Source of the DNA: Candidatus Protochlamydia sp.
Lineage (GTDB): Bacteria > Chlamydiota > Chlamydiia > Chlamydiales > Parachlamydiaceae
NCBI GenBank assembly: GCA_013695355.1
Contig: JACDAQ010000016.1
Span: 62,001-126,000 of the forward strand
Direction: 5' to 3'
Length of the DNA stretch: 64,000 nucleotides
How positions within the stretch are numbered: the stretch's first letter is position 1; every line of letters begins with the position of its first letter. Shown in pieces: positions 54,870 through 64,000 of the stretch. The notes under the pieces are model-generated. The model had not been told where the DNA came from. It searched no databases and saw only the letters and a list, made by a program, of their open reading frames with translations. Made by a program: the position numbers and the translations under genes.

Positions 54870-55869
54870 AAAAAGCCTCCAAACGTTTTTTCCAAATAGG
54901 TTTTTCTTTTTCAAGCAAGTCAATGGGCTTATCAGAAATGATCCAGGCAGAATCGGACAACCCATGATGCCATTTATATTTTTTACCGGAGGCTTGCATT
55001 AAAGCGACCGAGGGTGCAGATGTAAAATGAAAATTTCCCTTGCAAAAATAAGCCTTCAAATGAGCAGCCTTATCTTCAAATCCAGCCGATTGAAACAAAG
55101 GACAAAGCGAGCCAAAAGCTTCCATTTCCTTTTCCAAACCGGAAATTTGGGCCAGAACAAAACCTTTTTCTTTGGAATTTTCTGGAATGACAAGATCGAG
55201 CCTTTCCCAACTGGAAGTGAAAGCACGAAGAAGATTAAAATGGTCCCATAAATCACCACGATCGTGAAATGACCAATGGAGAAATATGCGGGCGGGAGGA
55301 ACCCGGCTGGCTTTAAATACGAGCCTGATCAAAACGGCCGGCGTCTCCGACAACCCCCAGACCAATGGAGCCAGGCAAGGCCCTCCTGCGGCGGCCAACC
55401 CTTTCCCCCACTTCACAACCCCTCCATCCGGCTTTACCCACAGGGCTTCTAAAATACGATCCTGTAAAGGCTCTTGCCCTAAAACTATTCCACGGGGATT
55501 TCCTTCTAAACAATAGGCGCCGATATTTTGGGAACCCTTAATATTTTCCAATCCAAGTTCAAACCCTTGATCAAAAAGAATATTTTGCAACGCAGTCATC
55601 TCACAGCTGGCTCCCACTGCCACACATTCATCTCCCATCCATTCGACTTGTGAAAAAGTTTTCAAAGAGAGCTTAGCCAGGCATTTTTCTCCTATATCCA
55701 GCTGCTCTTCTTTTGATAAATACATCAAGGCAGAAAGCTTAGGGAGCGATTTTGGGGCTAATACATAACCAGAAGGAGTTGCAAATCGCTCTAAAGGATC
55801 TAATAATTGATTAATTGACGGCCATGGAGTAATGGCCCCAGGCTTCTCATAAAAATTGAGATCCTTCAT
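54859..55869 (-). CDS. glcE: Glycolate oxidase FAD-binding subunit (GlcE-like)
   Basis: A 336-residue protein of the GlcE type, the second flavin subunit. It starts with RFATPSGYVLAPKSLPKLSAL, has GASCEMTALQNILFDQGFEL (p-cresol-methylhydroxylase-type FAD-binding fold) and GSQNIGAYCLEGNPRGIVLG, where the flavin-binding loop is expected. Ribosome-binding site AGGAATAAATTTC precedes ATG 55869. The gene overlaps glcF by 11 nt and lies 256 nt after glcD. It is less typical than glcD or glcF in sequence, but position and fold agree. Confidence 0.75.
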   Translation of the reverse strand: MKDLNFYEKPGAITPWPSINQLLDPLERFATPSGYVLAPKSLPKLSALMYLSKEEQLDIGEKCLAKLSLKTFSQVEWMGDECVAVGASCEMTALQNILFDQGFELGLENIKGSQNIGAYCLEGNPRGIVLGQEPLQDRILEALWVKPDGGVVKWGKGLAAAGGPCLAPLVWGLSETPAVLIRLVFKASRVPPARIFLHWSFHDRGDLWDHFNLLRAFTSSWERLDLVIPENSKEKGFVLAQISGLEKEMEAFGSLCPLFQSAGFEDKAAHLKAYFCKGNFHFTSAPSVALMQASGKKYKWHHGLSDSAWIISDKPIDLLEKEKPIWKKRLEAFFDD

Positions 55870-56125
55870 GAAATTTATTCCTATTTTTTGAATTAACTAG
55901 TCGATTGCTATCTTGAAAAATTTCTGACATCTGTTTCTTTAATCGATAACATAATTTTGTAAGGCAATTTAAAATTCTTATCGTTTGTTGATATTTACAG
56001 TACATCTTTAAGATCAAAATAATATGTTTTTGCTGATTCACTTCCTAGCAAAATTGGGTTGGAAAAGAATTGGTTTGCATGCGATCCAAAGTATAAAAAC
56101 CTTAAAAATAAATGAGGGCTGGTTG

Positions 56126-57430
56126 CTAGCAAACTTTGTGGACGCTTTTACCTTCCAATGGAAAAAAATGGTCTTTCAAAAATAAAGAGCGCGGGTCAAA
56201 CGATTTCTGAATCCTTTTGAGACACCTGATCTCTTCCTCATTAAAAAAAGGGGGAAGATAAGGGGCAAGCAACTTACCGATGCCATGTGAACTTAACAAA
56301 TAACCATCCACCGTCTCTAGCCATTCTATCCATAAGAGAAGAAAATGTTCCATTTTTTGAGAAAAAATGGAAGCTTCATCATTGGAGCTTAAATTAAAAT
56401 TCACTGCCCCTCCCCAGATATCCCCCCATCCCTGGCAAATCAATCCTACCCTTTTTGCTAATTCTTCACCCCTTTCCATTCCGTTCAATACGTCTTTGAC
56501 AAGGCACGCACTACTCAGGGCAGAGAGGAGCGAACGGCCTTCCATTCGCTGAGGATAAAAAAAATGATCTGTTGCTTTCGAGGATCTAAGTTCCGGTAAT
56601 GCATTAAGCACGGAAGCTATGCGCCAGGGCTCCCCTTCTAAAAAAAAGGTAAGCTGTTGGTTTTGCCAAATGATCCCTTTAATGGCCTGATAAGTGCGCA
56701 AAGAAGGCAAAATGCTTAAAAATTTACTCCTGGATAGCTGGCATACAGCAAGGAATTTTTCCTGTGCCTTTTTGATCAGTTTCAGTTCAATGCGTGTAAT
56801 GATTCCAAGCAGTCCCTCCATCCCGCAAACTAACTGAGGGGGAACTTTGACAAGTCCTCCCTGGCCATCGATTAAGTCGATGGATTCGACGAGGGCATAA
56901 ATAGACCGGCTGCGTTGATGGTACCCTTTGGCATTTGCATTCAGGCAGCCTGCCAGCCCTGCAGTGCCACTGACAGCCATTTCTAAAGGAATTTCCCATC
57001 CATCTTTCGAAACAAGATCATTGATTTGCTGAGGGGTAGCTCCAGGTTCAACCACAAGGCGTCCTGTTTCTCTTTGATAGTCTGCGATCTTTTTCAAATG
57101 TCCTGTTAAAAGGATGATTCCTCCTGGGCCTGCAATCGAAGCAGCTGTATAGGAAGTACCTCCGCACCTGGCTTTAATGGGAATTTCCAACTCGAAACAG
57201 GTTTTGACAAATGGAGAGATCGCGTCAATGGAATGAGGGCGGAAGACAAGCATTGGGAGGCGTGCATGCAGGCTTTGGCTATCCCGGTCATAGCAGGCAA
57301 GCCATTCAGGATGAGAATCAAACGCTAAAAACTCCCCTTGCAGGTTAAACTGGGCCTTTAACATGTTGTAGCGTTCCAGATAGGCAGAGGCTCTTGTGCC
57401 ACCTAGAAGAAATAGATTATCATACTGCAA
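56126..57430 (-). CDS. glcD: Glycolate oxidase FAD-linked subunit
   Basis: The catalytic FAD subunit of glycolate oxidase (434 residues). Visible are the FAD-binding PMLVFRPHSIDAISPFVK, the pyrophosphate loop IPIKARCGGTSYTAASIAGP, LVVEPGATPQQINDLV, GTAGLAGCLNANAKG and the C-terminal half of the FAD-linked oxidase domain with YLLSSHGIG and FDPRSLF. The open frame extends to 57502, inside pssA. I chose the TTG at 57430, 5 nt after the pssA stop codon, preceded by AAGAGGA. ATG 57454 is an alternative. It forms an operon with pssA upstream and glcE-glcF downstream. Confidence 0.85.
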   Translation of the reverse strand: MQYDNLFLLGGTRASAYLERYNMLKAQFNLQGEFLAFDSHPEWLACYDRDSQSLHARLPMLVFRPHSIDAISPFVKTCFELEIPIKARCGGTSYTAASIAGPGGIILLTGHLKKIADYQRETGRLVVEPGATPQQINDLVSKDGWEIPLEMAVSGTAGLAGCLNANAKGYHQRSRSIYALVESIDLIDGQGGLVKVPPQLVCGMEGLLGIITRIELKLIKKAQEKFLAVCQLSRSKFLSILPSLRTYQAIKGIIWQNQQLTFFLEGEPWRIASVLNALPELRSSKATDHFFYPQRMEGRSLLSALSSACLVKDVLNGMERGEELAKRVGLICQGWGDIWGGAVNFNLSSNDEASIFSQKMEHFLLLWIEWLETVDGYLLSSHGIGKLLAPYLPPFFNEEEIRCLKRIQKSFDPRSLFLKDHFFPLEGKSVHKVC

Positions 57431-57434
57431 TATG

Positions 57435-58292
57435 CTAATCCTCTTCCAGTTCATCCGGTTCTGGCTCAAAATCTTCCAGTGTTTTTGACTTCCTTCCCGC
57501 AATTACACGGATAATTGCCAAAATTAAGGCCACTGCTATATATCCCCAGGAAAAAATTACAAAAACTAAAGAAGAGTAATTCAAAATTCCATACAAAATG
57601 ATCACTGCAGCAAATCCTGTTAAAAAAACAACGCTAAAGGATGAGACGCGTATTTCCAGACTTTTAATGCTGGGAAATTTCCATCTGCTTACCATGCAAT
57701 AACCTAAAACAATCATCATCATGGATAAAATCCATGTTTGAAATATGGCAGACATGTGATTCATAAAAGGGATTTCACCCCCGAATATAAATAAATTTAA
57801 TGAAACAGCCGCCGCCGCTGCGGCCGGAATAGGTAGCCCGGTAAAATGCTTCTTATGGGCTACGGCGAGCTCTGAATTGTTTTTTGCCTCAATCGCCAGA
57901 ACATTGAACCTGACTAAACGCAGTACTCCGCATAAAGAAAAAATGATGGCAGACATGGTGGCCAAAAAAGAAAGCTGGGTACCCTGAGGCGCAGATAAAC
58001 TTTTAAGGATAATTACCGAAGGGGCAACGCCGAAGGAAATGGCGTCCGCCAGAGAATCAAAAAGCCCTCCGAAGTCACTTTCAGCTTTAATCACTCTTGC
58101 CACAGCTCCGTCCAGCAAATCAGCTATGGCAGCTAAAAGCAAAATAGCCGTGACAGCTGTTAAAATTTTAGGTGTGACTTCTCCGACTTCCGTCATATTC
58201 ATTTTGAAAATTACAAAAAGGCCGCATGAGAGGCCGAAGGCTGTAATGACGTTAGGGAGAAGATGGATTTTTTTCATTTTTTGAGTGTTCAT
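57435..58292 (-). CDS. pssA: CDP-diacylglycerol--serine O-phosphatidyltransferase
   Basis: A 285-residue membrane enzyme that makes phosphatidylserine from CDP-diacylglycerol and serine. The CDP-alcohol phosphatidyltransferase signature D-G-x2-A-R-x8-G-x3-D-x3-D is complete (DGAVARVIKAESDFGGLFDS and on to D). About eight hydrophobic segments surround it. N-terminal IHLLPNVITAFGLSCGLFVI is typical of the PssA class. It is the first gene of the minus-strand unit that continues with glcD. No lesion. Confidence 0.9.
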   Translation of the reverse strand: MNTQKMKKIHLLPNVITAFGLSCGLFVIFKMNMTEVGEVTPKILTAVTAILLLAAIADLLDGAVARVIKAESDFGGLFDSLADAISFGVAPSVIILKSLSAPQGTQLSFLATMSAIIFSLCGVLRLVRFNVLAIEAKNNSELAVAHKKHFTGLPIPAAAAAAVSLNLFIFGGEIPFMNHMSAIFQTWILSMMMIVLGYCMVSRWKFPSIKSLEIRVSSFSVVFLTGFAAVIILYGILNYSSLVFVIFSWGYIAVALILAIIRVIAGRKSKTLEDFEPEPDELEED

Positions 58293-58524
58293 CTTTTTTC
58301 CTTTGAGATCGGCATTATCTTAACAAAAAATCAATTAAGAAATCTAGTGCTCAACAGTTCACGGCTGAAAGCAAAGGATAATTTTTCCAATCCTGCAGAC
58401 CAAATCTAAAATATTTTATTTGACATTTTCATATAATAGCTTAATGCTGAAGAACTGACTTCGCTCCTTCGATTTTGGGCGCAGTATATAGGATAAACAC
58501 CTAAATTATCCCTGTGGAGGTAAT
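58293..58524. other. Divergent spacer
   Basis: Separates pssA from the DUF1328 gene. It contains TTGACA and a nearby TATAAT (about 58420-58440), but the spacing is wrong for one promoter, so no promoter is assigned. Confidence 0.3.
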
Positions 58525-58707
58525 ATGTTACGTTGGGCATTGACTTTTTTTATTATTGCAATCATTGCGGCTGTTTTTGGCTTCGGTGGAGTAGCTGCTG
58601 CTGCGACTGACATCGCTCAGATTTTATTTTATCTCTTTCTGGTTTTATTTTTGGTCGCCCTTTTATTCGGTTTATTGACCGGACGCGGTCCAAAAAGCCC
58701 TCTTTGA
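58525..58707 (+). CDS. DUF1328 small membrane protein
   Basis: A 60-residue hydrophobic protein of the YtjA/DUF1328 type: [40 protein letters not shown] and a final [10 protein letters not shown]. Two membrane helices are separated by a small-residue turn. Ribosome-binding site TGGAGG precedes ATG 58525. The family is widespread and of unknown function, often stress-induced. It is too short to be part of the neighbouring operons. Confidence 0.85.
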   Translation: MLRWALTFFIIAIIAAVFGFGGVAAAATDIAQILFYLFLVLFLVALLFGLLTGRGPKSPL

Positions 58708-58895
58708 ATTTGCATATCATGCAGTCAAGCTTGTTTGAATAGGAAGATCTTATCGGGCGATAGGCTCTTAAGATCTTCCTGATTAATCCTATTTTTGTGA
58801 TCAAAGCAATGTGATTTTTGGCTTGAAATCCATGGTGAGGAAAATCCTAAATAAAGGTATGATCATCTTTCTTCTAAATTGCAAAGGTTATTATA

Positions 58896-61868
58896 ATGTT
58901 AGCAAAGTCTCAGCGCCTCTCTGCTGTCGGTCAAAAATATCATGCTTTTACAGTAATCAAATCACTGGAAATACCCGAACTGCAATGCCTCCTACGTGAA
59001 CTTGTTCACGAACCGACAGGTGCGCGTATTATGCATATTGGGAATGATGATCCGGAAAATTTATTTTGCCTCTCTTTTCAGACACTTCCCAATAATTCAA
59101 ATGGTGTTGCGCATATATTGGAACACACTGTTCTATGTGGGTCCCAAAAATACCCTGTGAAAGATCCTTTTTTTTCGATGAACCGTCGCAGTCTGAATAC
59201 TTTCATGAATGCATTGACAGGGGCTGATTTTACTTGCTATCCTGCCGCCACGCAAGTTCCTACTGATTTCTATAATTTATTAGAAGTCTATCTCGACGCG
59301 GTTTTCCATCCAACCCTGCATGAACTTAGTTTTGCACAAGAAGGGCATCGTCTGGAATTTGCCATTTCGAATGATCCTCATTCTCCCCTGGAATATAAAG
59401 GAATTGTTTACAATGAAATGAAAGGGGGCCTGTCTTCATCCAGCGCAAGGCTGGCAGAAGCAATCAATGAGACACTATTTCCTGAAACGACCTATGGCGT
59501 TAATTCAGGAGGGGACCCTGCTGTCATTCCCACTTTAACCTATCAGGAATTAAAAGATTTCCATAAAAAATATTACCATCCGAGCCGATGCCTCTTTTTT
59601 TTCTATGGTGACCTGCCTTTAGAAGGGCATCTGGATTTTATTGCAGAGCACGCTCTAATAAATGTTGAAAGAGTCTCCCCTCTTCCCCCAATCCCGCTCC
59701 AGCCTCGCTTTTCCGCCCCTGTTAAGCGAGAGTTCAGCTACCCTATTTCTCCCGAAGAAGAGACCGCAGATAAAGCCTTGCTAGCTTTCGGCTGGCTTAC
59801 CTGCCATATACTTGAGCAGGAAGATGTGTTGGCGATGAATATTTTGGAAATTATTTTGCTGGATACCGATGCTTCTCCCCTAAAAATGGCTCTGCTTAGA
59901 TCAGGGCTATGCAAACAGGTTAACTCATTCATTGATGTGGAAATTAATGAGATACCCTGGGGAATTATACTAAAAGGATGCAATCCGAATGATGCCGACG
60001 CCCTTGAAAAGATTGTGCATGACACTCTAAATGAGATCTGCCTGAAAAGCCTGCCCACACAAATGATCGAAAATGCCATTCATCAGTTGGAATTTCATCG
60101 AAGCGAGATTACCGGAGACCATGCTCCCTTTGGACTCTCATTGTTTATGCGTTCAGGATTGCTTAAACAGCATGGGACCGAACCTGAACAAGGTTTAATG
60201 ATCCATTCATTGTTTGACAGGCTGCGTCAAAGAAATTTGTCCGATCCCTCCTATTTTAATAAACTGATCAAAAAATATTTGCTGGACAATTCGCATTATG
60301 TGCGCATTGTCATGAAGCCAGACAAGACCTTAGGAGCAAAAGAAGGAGAGGAAGAGCGACGCAAACTTCGCTTGATCAAAGAAATGCTGACTGAAGAAGA
60401 AATAAAGGCCATTATTCAAAAGGCTGAAATGCTGGCTTCATTTCAAAAACAGCAGGAAGAAGAAGATATAGAATTCCTGCCTAAAGTCACCTTGAAGGAT
60501 GTGCCATTAACAGGAAGAGAATATCCGCTAACTAAAGAAAAGGCCGGTCCCCTTACTCTTTATCACCATGCGGCATTCACAAATGACATCATTTATGCCG
60601 ACCTGGTTTACAATCTGCCGGACTTAACCGAAGAAGAGCTTTTTTATTTACGGCTTTTAACAGTAGTCCTTACTCAGGTAGGATGTGGAAGCCGAAGCTA
60701 TGAAGAAAATCTGGCTTACATTCAGGGACATACCGGAGGAATTGGAGCAGGGATCAGTCTAAATTTACAGGCCAGCGACAATACTCTTTTTTATCCCACA
60801 TTTCATTTACGAGGAAAAGCCCTGCACCGAAAAGCCTCCAAACTATTTCCGCTTATGCTCGATACACTGACAGCCACGCATTTGGACGGCCTAAAAAGAT
60901 TTAAAGAAATACTTTTTAAACACTTTTCCGGAATGGAAGGAAGGCTCAGCCAAAGTGCGCTTAAATATGCCATTAACTTATCTGCAAGCGCTCTAAATCC
61001 GGCTTCCAAAGTAGCTAACGACCTTTATGGCCTTAATTACTATTGGAAGGTTAGGGACCTCGTTAAAAATTTTGAAACGCAGGGACCCATCGTCTTGGCA
61101 AAACTTCAAGCAATGCGCGAAAAAGTAACCTGTCTTGACCAACCTGACCTCGTACTTTCCTGTGATGCCCTTTCTTACGAAGAATTAAAAAGAGAGTCTT
61201 TTTATGGTCTTCAGGACATTCCCGCGCATCCTTTCACCCCATGGAAGGGGGACTTTACCCTCGCGTCTATACCGCCGCAAGGTCGTCTGATTGCTTCCCC
61301 GGTGGCATTTATCGGCAAAGTTTTCTCAACAGTCTCTTACACTCACCCTTATGCCCCTGCTTTGACTGCGGCCGCGTTTTTATTTGACAACCTGACCCTT
61401 CATGCCACCATTCGAGAGCAAGGGGGTGCTTATGGCGGCGGAGCAGTCAGCAATCCCATGTCCGGGAATTTTTATTTCTATTCTTATCGCGATCCAAATG
61501 TTGTTCAAACCTTAAAGGCTTTTGAAGAGGCAATAGAAACCATTATTGAAGGAGATTTTGACAATTCAGATTTGGAAGAGGCAAAATTGGAAATGATCCA
61601 GTCATTAGACGTCCCAGTTTCTCCTGGAAGCCAGGCAGAGCTAGCTTATGGGTGGCTGCGTGAAGGAAAAGTGGGTCTGCGCCAGCCCTTCCGAAATCAA
61701 TTACTGAAGCTTGAGCGGGAGCAGATTATTGAAGCCGTTCAAAATGTGATCGTTCCACAATTTGAAAAAGGGGCAGTCATTGTATTTGCCGGGCAGGAGC
61801 AATTGGATAAAGCCAATAAGGAATTGGCTTCTGAAGGGAAGGCGCCGTTGCACATTGAAGGCATTTAA
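58896..61868 (+). CDS. M16C (PreP-like) zinc metallopeptidase
   Basis: A 990-residue insulinase-superfamily peptidase. The inverted zinc motif HILEH is at residues 73-77. The downstream Glu ligand lies in VYNEMKGGLSSSSARLAEA (E174). The C-terminal half carries the inactive-half arginine/tyrosine region (IREQGGAYGGGAVSNP). The size and order fit PreP/Cym1-type oligopeptidases, which degrade short peptides inside the cell in a closed chamber. Start ATG 58896 is preceded by AAAGG. No signal peptide is visible. It is intact and monocistronic; a hairpin follows at 61936. Confidence 0.9.
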   Translation: MLAKSQRLSAVGQKYHAFTVIKSLEIPELQCLLRELVHEPTGARIMHIGNDDPENLFCLSFQTLPNNSNGVAHILEHTVLCGSQKYPVKDPFFSMNRRSLNTFMNALTGADFTCYPAATQVPTDFYNLLEVYLDAVFHPTLHELSFAQEGHRLEFAISNDPHSPLEYKGIVYNEMKGGLSSSSARLAEAINETLFPETTYGVNSGGDPAVIPTLTYQELKDFHKKYYHPSRCLFFFYGDLPLEGHLDFIAEHALINVERVSPLPPIPLQPRFSAPVKREFSYPISPEEETADKALLAFGWLTCHILEQEDVLAMNILEIILLDTDASPLKMALLRSGLCKQVNSFIDVEINEIPWGIILKGCNPNDADALEKIVHDTLNEICLKSLPTQMIENAIHQLEFHRSEITGDHAPFGLSLFMRSGLLKQHGTEPEQGLMIHSLFDRLRQRNLSDPSYFNKLIKKYLLDNSHYVRIVMKPDKTLGAKEGEEERRKLRLIKEMLTEEEIKAIIQKAEMLASFQKQQEEEDIEFLPKVTLKDVPLTGREYPLTKEKAGPLTLYHHAAFTNDIIYADLVYNLPDLTEEELFYLRLLTVVLTQVGCGSRSYEENLAYIQGHTGGIGAGISLNLQASDNTLFYPTFHLRGKALHRKASKLFPLMLDTLTATHLDGLKRFKEILFKHFSGMEGRLSQSALKYAINLSASALNPASKVANDLYGLNYYWKVRDLVKNFETQGPIVLAKLQAMREKVTCLDQPDLVLSCDALSYEELKRESFYGLQDIPAHPFTPWKGDFTLASIPPQGRLIASPVAFIGKVFSTVSYTHPYAPALTAAAFLFDNLTLHATIREQGGAYGGGAVSNPMSGNFYFYSYRDPNVVQTLKAFEEAIETIIEGDFDNSDLEEAKLEMIQSLDVPVSPGSQAELAYGWLREGKVGLRQPFRNQLLKLEREQIIEAVQNVIVPQFEKGAVIVFAGQEQLDKANKELASEGKAPLHIEGI

Positions 61869-61935
61869 ATACCCTCTGGTTAACCAATCGATTTCTACCT
61901 TCCTAAATGATAAAATTTAACTCATATAATTGAAT

Positions 61936-61982
61936 GAGCTGCCGTTAAATTTCTCCTAAAAGGAGAACAAGAACGGTAGCTC
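61936..61982. terminator. Compound hairpin after the peptidase gene
   Basis: GAGCTGCCGTT / AACGGTAGCTC form an outer 11-bp stem (one G-U) around an inner TTCTCCT-AAA-AGGAGAA stem. No T-run follows. It is likely a terminator or mRNA end structure. Confidence 0.55.
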
Positions 61983-62559
61983 AGGCAAGGCAAACCATGA
62001 AATGGTTAACGCAGTACTGGGAAAATATAAAAAAAATATACACCAAAAAATCGATAATGGGGAAAAAGTCAAAAAATAATTTATTACATCCTCTTTAGCT
62101 TTTAATCTACTTCAAAATTTTGTATAAATTTTCAGTGATGCAAAGTAAATGTTGCACATTAGAAGGATAAGAACAAAACGCGGAGGAAGGAGTCCGGAGG
62201 AGAGAAGTTTAAAATAAATTTACTGCTATCATTTGCTATTGAAGAAAATCCAAAAAGCCAAGCTGCCCCAAGCAGGCAAGCTCCAATTGATCGGGATAGT
62301 GAGCCCATATTTCTCAAGACCTCTTTCCTTTCATGATCGCATTTCATCGGTTCCTTTATATTATGGAGCAGCTCCCTCGATTGATTAGCGAGGAAATATC
62401 GCAACAGAATAAATAAATATTGATAGCGTGCATTCTGCAGCCGCAGCTTATTCTATTTGAAGTTATGGCTGCATATAAGTTGGCTATAACCAGCCACAAC
62501 TAAATTGACAAGAAGAGTTCTGGCTGGGTATAATAGTTTCAAAAGAGATGAGGCTAGAC
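61983..62559. other. Intergenic region, no secure gene
   Basis: An ORF of 33 codons (61998, MKWLTQYWENIKKIYTKK) and a minus-strand frame at 62159-62404 (MGSLSRSIGACLLGAAWLFG near its middle, one membrane segment) are possible small proteins. Neither has enough support to be called. Confidence 0.35.
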
Positions 62560-64000
62560 ATGGCTTTGAAGGATATCATTGGCAGAAAAAGAGAGATTGC
62601 AATTTTGGATAGCGTATGGAAGTCTAGCGATCCGGAATTTTTGGCGCTTTATGGACGTCGCCGAGTAGGGAAAACCTATTTAATCCGTCAATTTTTCTCT
62701 GAAAAAGGATTTTTTTTGGAAACTGCCGGTTCAAAAGATAAGCCAATGAAAACGCAGATTGCGAATTTTATGAAGGCCCTCTCTACGACTTTTTATCACG
62801 GAACAGAACTCAAAAATCCCCATTCCTGGGAAGAAGCCTTTGAGTTGCTGACCAAAAATCTTTCATCTATTCCGAAATCTAAAAAAATTGTTATTTTCTT
62901 TGACGAACTTCCATGGATGGCAACCAAACGATCAGGATTATTGCAATCAATCGACCACTACTGGAATCTTCACTGGAGTAAAATGAAAAATATTATTTTT
63001 ATTACTTGTGGTTCCGCAGCATCCTGGATGCTTGATAAGCTAATCTATGCCAAAGGTGGATTGCATAAAAGAATCACCCGAAAAATTTTGCTTGAGCCTT
63101 TCAACCTGCAAGAGACACGGGAGTTTCTTAAAAGCAGGTCGATTAAACTTAACGAAAAGCAAATCCTTGACGTTTACATGGCAATAGGAGGAATCCCATT
63201 TTATTTAAAAGCCGTTCAAAAGGGTTTATCAGCTTCTCAAATCATTGATGAAATCTGTTTCGACAAAAATGGACTTCTTCATAATGAATTTGTAAACTTA
63301 TTTGAATCCCTTTTTACCCACTCAGGAGTTAACCTTGCCATTGTCAAGGGGATTGTAAAAAATGGAAACTGCTTGTCAAGAGAAGAAATTATTGCTTATA
63401 CGGGTGTGCAATCGGGCGGAACTTTAAATGATAGATTAAGAGAATTAGAAATTTCTGGATTTATTCAAGGTTTTGTACCTTATGGCAAAAAATCGCGTGG
63501 GCATTATTTCCGCGTAGTTGATGAGTTTTCTTTGTTCCATCTCTATTGGATTGAACCTCTCTTGCAAATGCGGGGATTTCAACAGGAGCATTATTGGCAA
63601 CGCTTAAAGAAGACACCCTCTGTTTCTAGTTGGAGAGGACAAGCCTACGAAAACGTCTGCCTTAAGCATACGGCTGAAATTCGAAAAGGTCTGGGGCTTA
63701 ACGATATTTCCTGCCAAATAGGAAGCTGGCGGTACATTCCGAAAAAAGGATCCAAAGAAACAGGAGCCCAAATTGACCTTCTTTTTGACCGGGAGGACGG
63801 AATTGTCAATCTTTGTGAAATCAAGTATAGCGAACACCTTTTTTCAATAGACAAATCCTATGCGAAGCAACTTGCAAATAAGATTGATGTTTTTGAAAGG
63901 CACTTCCCTACTAACAAACAAATCTTTATCAGCCTTATCACCACAGAGGGATTAAGGCCCTCAATCTGGTCCGAAGATTTAGTGTCTCAAGTCATTGATC
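62560..64000 (+). CDS. AAA ATPase with DUF234 domain (3' part beyond window)
   Basis: At least 480 residues, running off the window end. The N-terminal ATPase of archaeal type shows Walker A ALYGRRRVGKT, Walker B KIVIFFDELPW and the sensor stretch IFITCGSAASWM. A winged helix follows (CLSREEIIAYTGVQSGGTLN, LNDRLRELEISGFIQGF). The C-terminal DUF234 nuclease-like domain is largely visible (SWRGQAYENVCLKHT, GAQIDLLFDREDGIVNL, CEIKYS). GAGG lies six bases before ATG 62560. The family occurs widely in bacteria and archaea and is of uncertain role, perhaps in DNA-related defence or mobile-element biology. The decayed copy at 4293 has the same architecture. Confidence 0.85.
   Translation, partial: MALKDIIGRKREIAILDSVWKSSDPEFLALYGRRRVGKTYLIRQFFSEKGFFLETAGSKDKPMKTQIANFMKALSTTFYHGTELKNPHSWEEAFELLTKNLSSIPKSKKIVIFFDELPWMATKRSGLLQSIDHYWNLHWSKMKNIIFITCGSAASWMLDKLIYAKGGLHKRITRKILLEPFNLQETREFLKSRSIKLNEKQILDVYMAIGGIPFYLKAVQKGLSASQIIDEICFDKNGLLHNEFVNLFESLFTHSGVNLAIVKGIVKNGNCLSREEIIAYTGVQSGGTLNDRLRELEISGFIQGFVPYGKKSRGHYFRVVDEFSLFHLYWIEPLLQMRGFQQEHYWQRLKKTPSVSSWRGQAYENVCLKHTAEIRKGLGLNDISCQIGSWRYIPKKGSKETGAQIDLLFDREDGIVNLCEIKYSEHLFSIDKSYAKQLANKIDVFERHFPTNKQIFISLITTEGLRPSIWSEDLVSQVID

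Noticed and set aside
55847-56041. 64-codon minus-strand frame between glcD and glcE
   Set aside because: Its start lacks a ribosome-binding site and it overlaps the glcE start; the gap looks non-coding.
58420-58440. TTGACA near TATAAT as a promoter
   Set aside because: The boxes are only about 6 nt apart, so they cannot form one sigma-70 promoter.
61998-62100. 33-codon basic frame after the peptidase gene
   Set aside because: Short, no recognisable family and only a weak start context.
62159-62404. 81-codon minus-strand frame with one membrane segment
   Set aside because: Start context is weak and the sequence has no family match; the hydrophobic segment alone is poor evidence.

Overview
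The window most resembles a chromosome segment of an amoeba-associated chlamydia (Parachlamydiaceae-type: Protochlamydia, Parachlamydia or Neochlamydia). This rests on gene content, not on any search. Conserved chlamydial-type housekeeping genes (complex I, PssA, glycolate oxidase, an M16C peptidase, a PgpH-type HD protein) sit beside AT-rich accessory islands. The islands carry eukaryote-like domains (F-box with Sel1 and LRR, BTB, U-box, LRR, actin-fragmin-kinase-like) and decayed F-type conjugation genes. No rRNA, tRNA or CRISPR array was seen.

Layout. 1-2073: nuoABCD on the minus strand, with nuoD running off the window. 2393-6350: an ankyrin-like gene, an XRE-type regulator, a broken nuclease-like gene joined to the tail of a DUF234-type ATPase, and a dead IS481-type transposase. 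6623-9599: an intact two-gene unit of uncharacterised proteins, the best candidate here for an undescribed system. 10085-13063: a histidine-phosphatase gene with a partial duplicate, then an M4 (thermolysin-like) metalloprotease with a small partner that shares its N-terminal motif. 13525-14070: a divergent XRE repressor and small gene with a perfect operator palindrome between them. 14160-26400: a mosaic of conjugation remnants (traD, a traG-like tail, traW), a tandemly duplicated small gene, a BTB-LRR gene split into three frames, a TPR protein, large unknown proteins, a small LRR protein and an 82-residue U-box protein.

26900-36330: fragments of a group II intron and an ISAs1-type transposase; a kinase-like gene coupled to an unknown gene; a trypsin-fold protein lacking all three catalytic residues, convergent with an HEXXGH peptidase-like gene; a transposase stub next to a palindrome made from a group II intron 5' end; an LRR protein; and a mazEF-type pair. 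36343-41605: a compact four-gene housekeeping operon, pgpH, SDR, DEAD-box helicase and pseI. 41925-50900: four copies of a Sel1/F-box/LRR gene. The second and fourth are the two halves of one gene, apparently split by a 3.2 kb insert that carries the third. Their spacers contain decayed copies of the 5' end of the PAP2 gene found intact at 51213. 51213-64000: PAP2 and LexA (without its catalytic serine), an unknown protein with a Cys motif, a 164-bp palindrome overlapping glcF, then pssA-glcD-glcE-glcF, a DUF1328 membrane protein, a PreP-type peptidase and an AAA/DUF234 ATPase cut by the window end.

Working together. The housekeeping genes cover respiration (Nuo, Glc), membrane lipids (PssA, PAP2) and signalling or RNA metabolism (PgpH, helicase). 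The accessory genes look like host-facing proteins, especially mimics of ubiquitin-ligase parts (U-box, F-box, BTB), sitting in former conjugative and IS DNA. Function calls come from motifs read by eye. Frameshifts come from reading adjacent frames and could include sequencing errors.
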